Below, in pieces: positions 16,960-17,460 of a stretch of DNA of 17,460 nt (position 1 is the first letter of the stretch; every line of letters starts with the position of its first letter). The notes beneath the pieces were generated by a model. That model was not told where the DNA came from. It searched no databases and worked only from the letters and a program-made list of their open reading frames with translations. The translations under genes and the position numbers were made by a program. Location: assembly GCA_025769875.1 (NCBI GenBank), contig JAGFNK010000961.1, forward strand, positions 1-17,460, in the 5' to 3' direction. This DNA is from Russula earlei (Eukaryota > Basidiomycota > Agaricomycetes > Russulales > Russulaceae).

Positions 16960-17095
16960 CAGTGTACAGGGTCGATTACAAAGACCTGGGACTATTCTAG
17001 ACTCTTTGGTACCATCCAATAGGACTACAGAGGCATAAACTTGCTTGTGTCAAGTTTCAGGCTTACTGAGCGCATTACTGATCATTGTGGAGCGA

Positions 17096-17196
17096 TGACA
17101 TCATTATGATGTCACTGTGGAGCGCTTAGTGAGCCTATGAGGTCACTGTGGAGTCGCTCAGTCAGCTATGATGTCATTGGAGCCTGGATGACGTCA
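17096..17196 (-). promoter_or_regulatory. U3 cluster of palindromic TGACNTCA-like sites (5' LTR)
   Basis: This array of bZIP-like sites matches the one in the 3' LTR, with TGACGTCA at 17189-17196 and the 19-nt palindrome at 17096-17114. It lies upstream of the TATA box of the copy able to drive the full transcript. In copy 1 the consensus site has decayed to TGACATCA. Confidence 0.5.
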
Positions 17197-17460
17197 GATG
17201 ATTTATGCAACAGTTTCTAAGAGTTTGTGCCGCTGTTTCGGGTCCTTGGTGGCTGGGTGGCCATGTGGCTGCCACGCGATGATTACCCGATTAGGAAACG
17301 GGTGCCTGGTCGTGTTATAGTGCCTTTGCAATAGCGATATCTTGCACTGCAGGGGGGATAGCCCAGAAAACGGAAGGGAGTTGGTAATGCAAAATGAGAG
17401 AGGTCTCTCTTGAGTGAAATAGGACCATCTACGGTCAGGGCCTGGCCTTGGTTCGTAACA

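Larger units (their letters stand above)
7773..17460 (-). mobile_element. Ty3/Gypsy chromovirus copy 2, complete, inverted
   Basis: 9,688 bp from LTR to LTR, reading right to left: 5' LTR (16633-17460), self-priming site, a 2.55-kb internal leader with ORFs a, b and c, gag, protease, RT, RNase H, integrase with C-terminal chromodomain, polypurine tract and 3' LTR (7773-8601). Domain order PR-RT-RH-IN plus the chromodomain place it among the chromoviruses; self-priming suggests the Tf1/sushi side. It inserted into copy 1 of its own family in the opposite direction. The target duplication should be GAATG (7768-7772), with its partner just right of the window. The U3 regions of the two LTRs differ at one base in 533, implying recent insertion, yet pol contains four single-base frameshifts. 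Confidence 0.93.
16633..17460 (-). repeat. 5' LTR of copy 2
   Basis: 828 bp, TGTTACGAACC at 17460 down to CTTGACA at 16633. Its U5 matches the copy 1 variant. The window ends on its first base, so the flanking duplication is not visible. Confidence 0.93.

Noticed and set aside
1..17460. Host genes, tRNA or rRNA genes, CRISPR arrays, DNA transposons
   Set aside because: I read both strands and saw none; all domains found belong to LTR retrotransposons.

Overview
The window reads as transposon-dense fungal DNA, most likely from a basidiomycete: Ty1/Copia and chromodomain Ty3/Gypsy (chromovirus) coding sequence, GC-rich LTRs, and decay by CpG-to-TpG change. I see no host gene, tRNA, rRNA or CRISPR array. 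The species cannot be named from sequence alone.

Layout. Bases 1-1733 are the RT/RNase H end of a Copia element (Copia A, + strand), split in its RT catalytic region by a 710-bp solo LTR (74-783) with target-site duplication. Bases 1734-3301 are Copia LTR sequence, itself split by an old, diverged LTR (2050-2881, - strand) related to the Gypsy family further right. Bases 3433-5146 are the gag, protease and pre-integrase part of a second Copia element (Copia B, + strand). It is cut by Gypsy copy 1 (5147-7772, + strand, 5' part only). Copy 1 is cut in turn by Gypsy copy 2 (7773-17460, - strand), a complete element of the same family whose outer LTR ends on the last base of the window.

The Gypsy family is the interesting part. 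Copy 2 runs 5' LTR - long leader with three open frames (ORF a, b, c) - gag - protease - RT - RNase H - integrase - chromodomain - 3' LTR. From the predicted transcription start (16927) to the gag start codon (14079), about 2.85 kb, I find no ATG in any sense frame, so gag ATG would be the first AUG of the transcript. The leader nevertheless holds three back-to-back open frames of about 200-350 codons with no methionine codon. The first 10 nt of the predicted transcript are exactly complementary to the site just inside the 5' LTR, as in Tf1-type self-priming. The two LTRs of copy 2 are nearly identical across U3 but about 8% different across R-U5.

How the parts would work together (inference): Pol II starts in the LTR at the self-primer, the RNA folds back to prime reverse transcription, ribosomes may reach gag by scanning an AUG-free leader or translate the leader frames from non-AUG codons, and a -1 slip at the gag stop would give Gag-Pol. 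Copy 2 keeps all catalytic residues I can locate, but single-base indels break its pol frame. Copy 1 has decayed at CpG sites.
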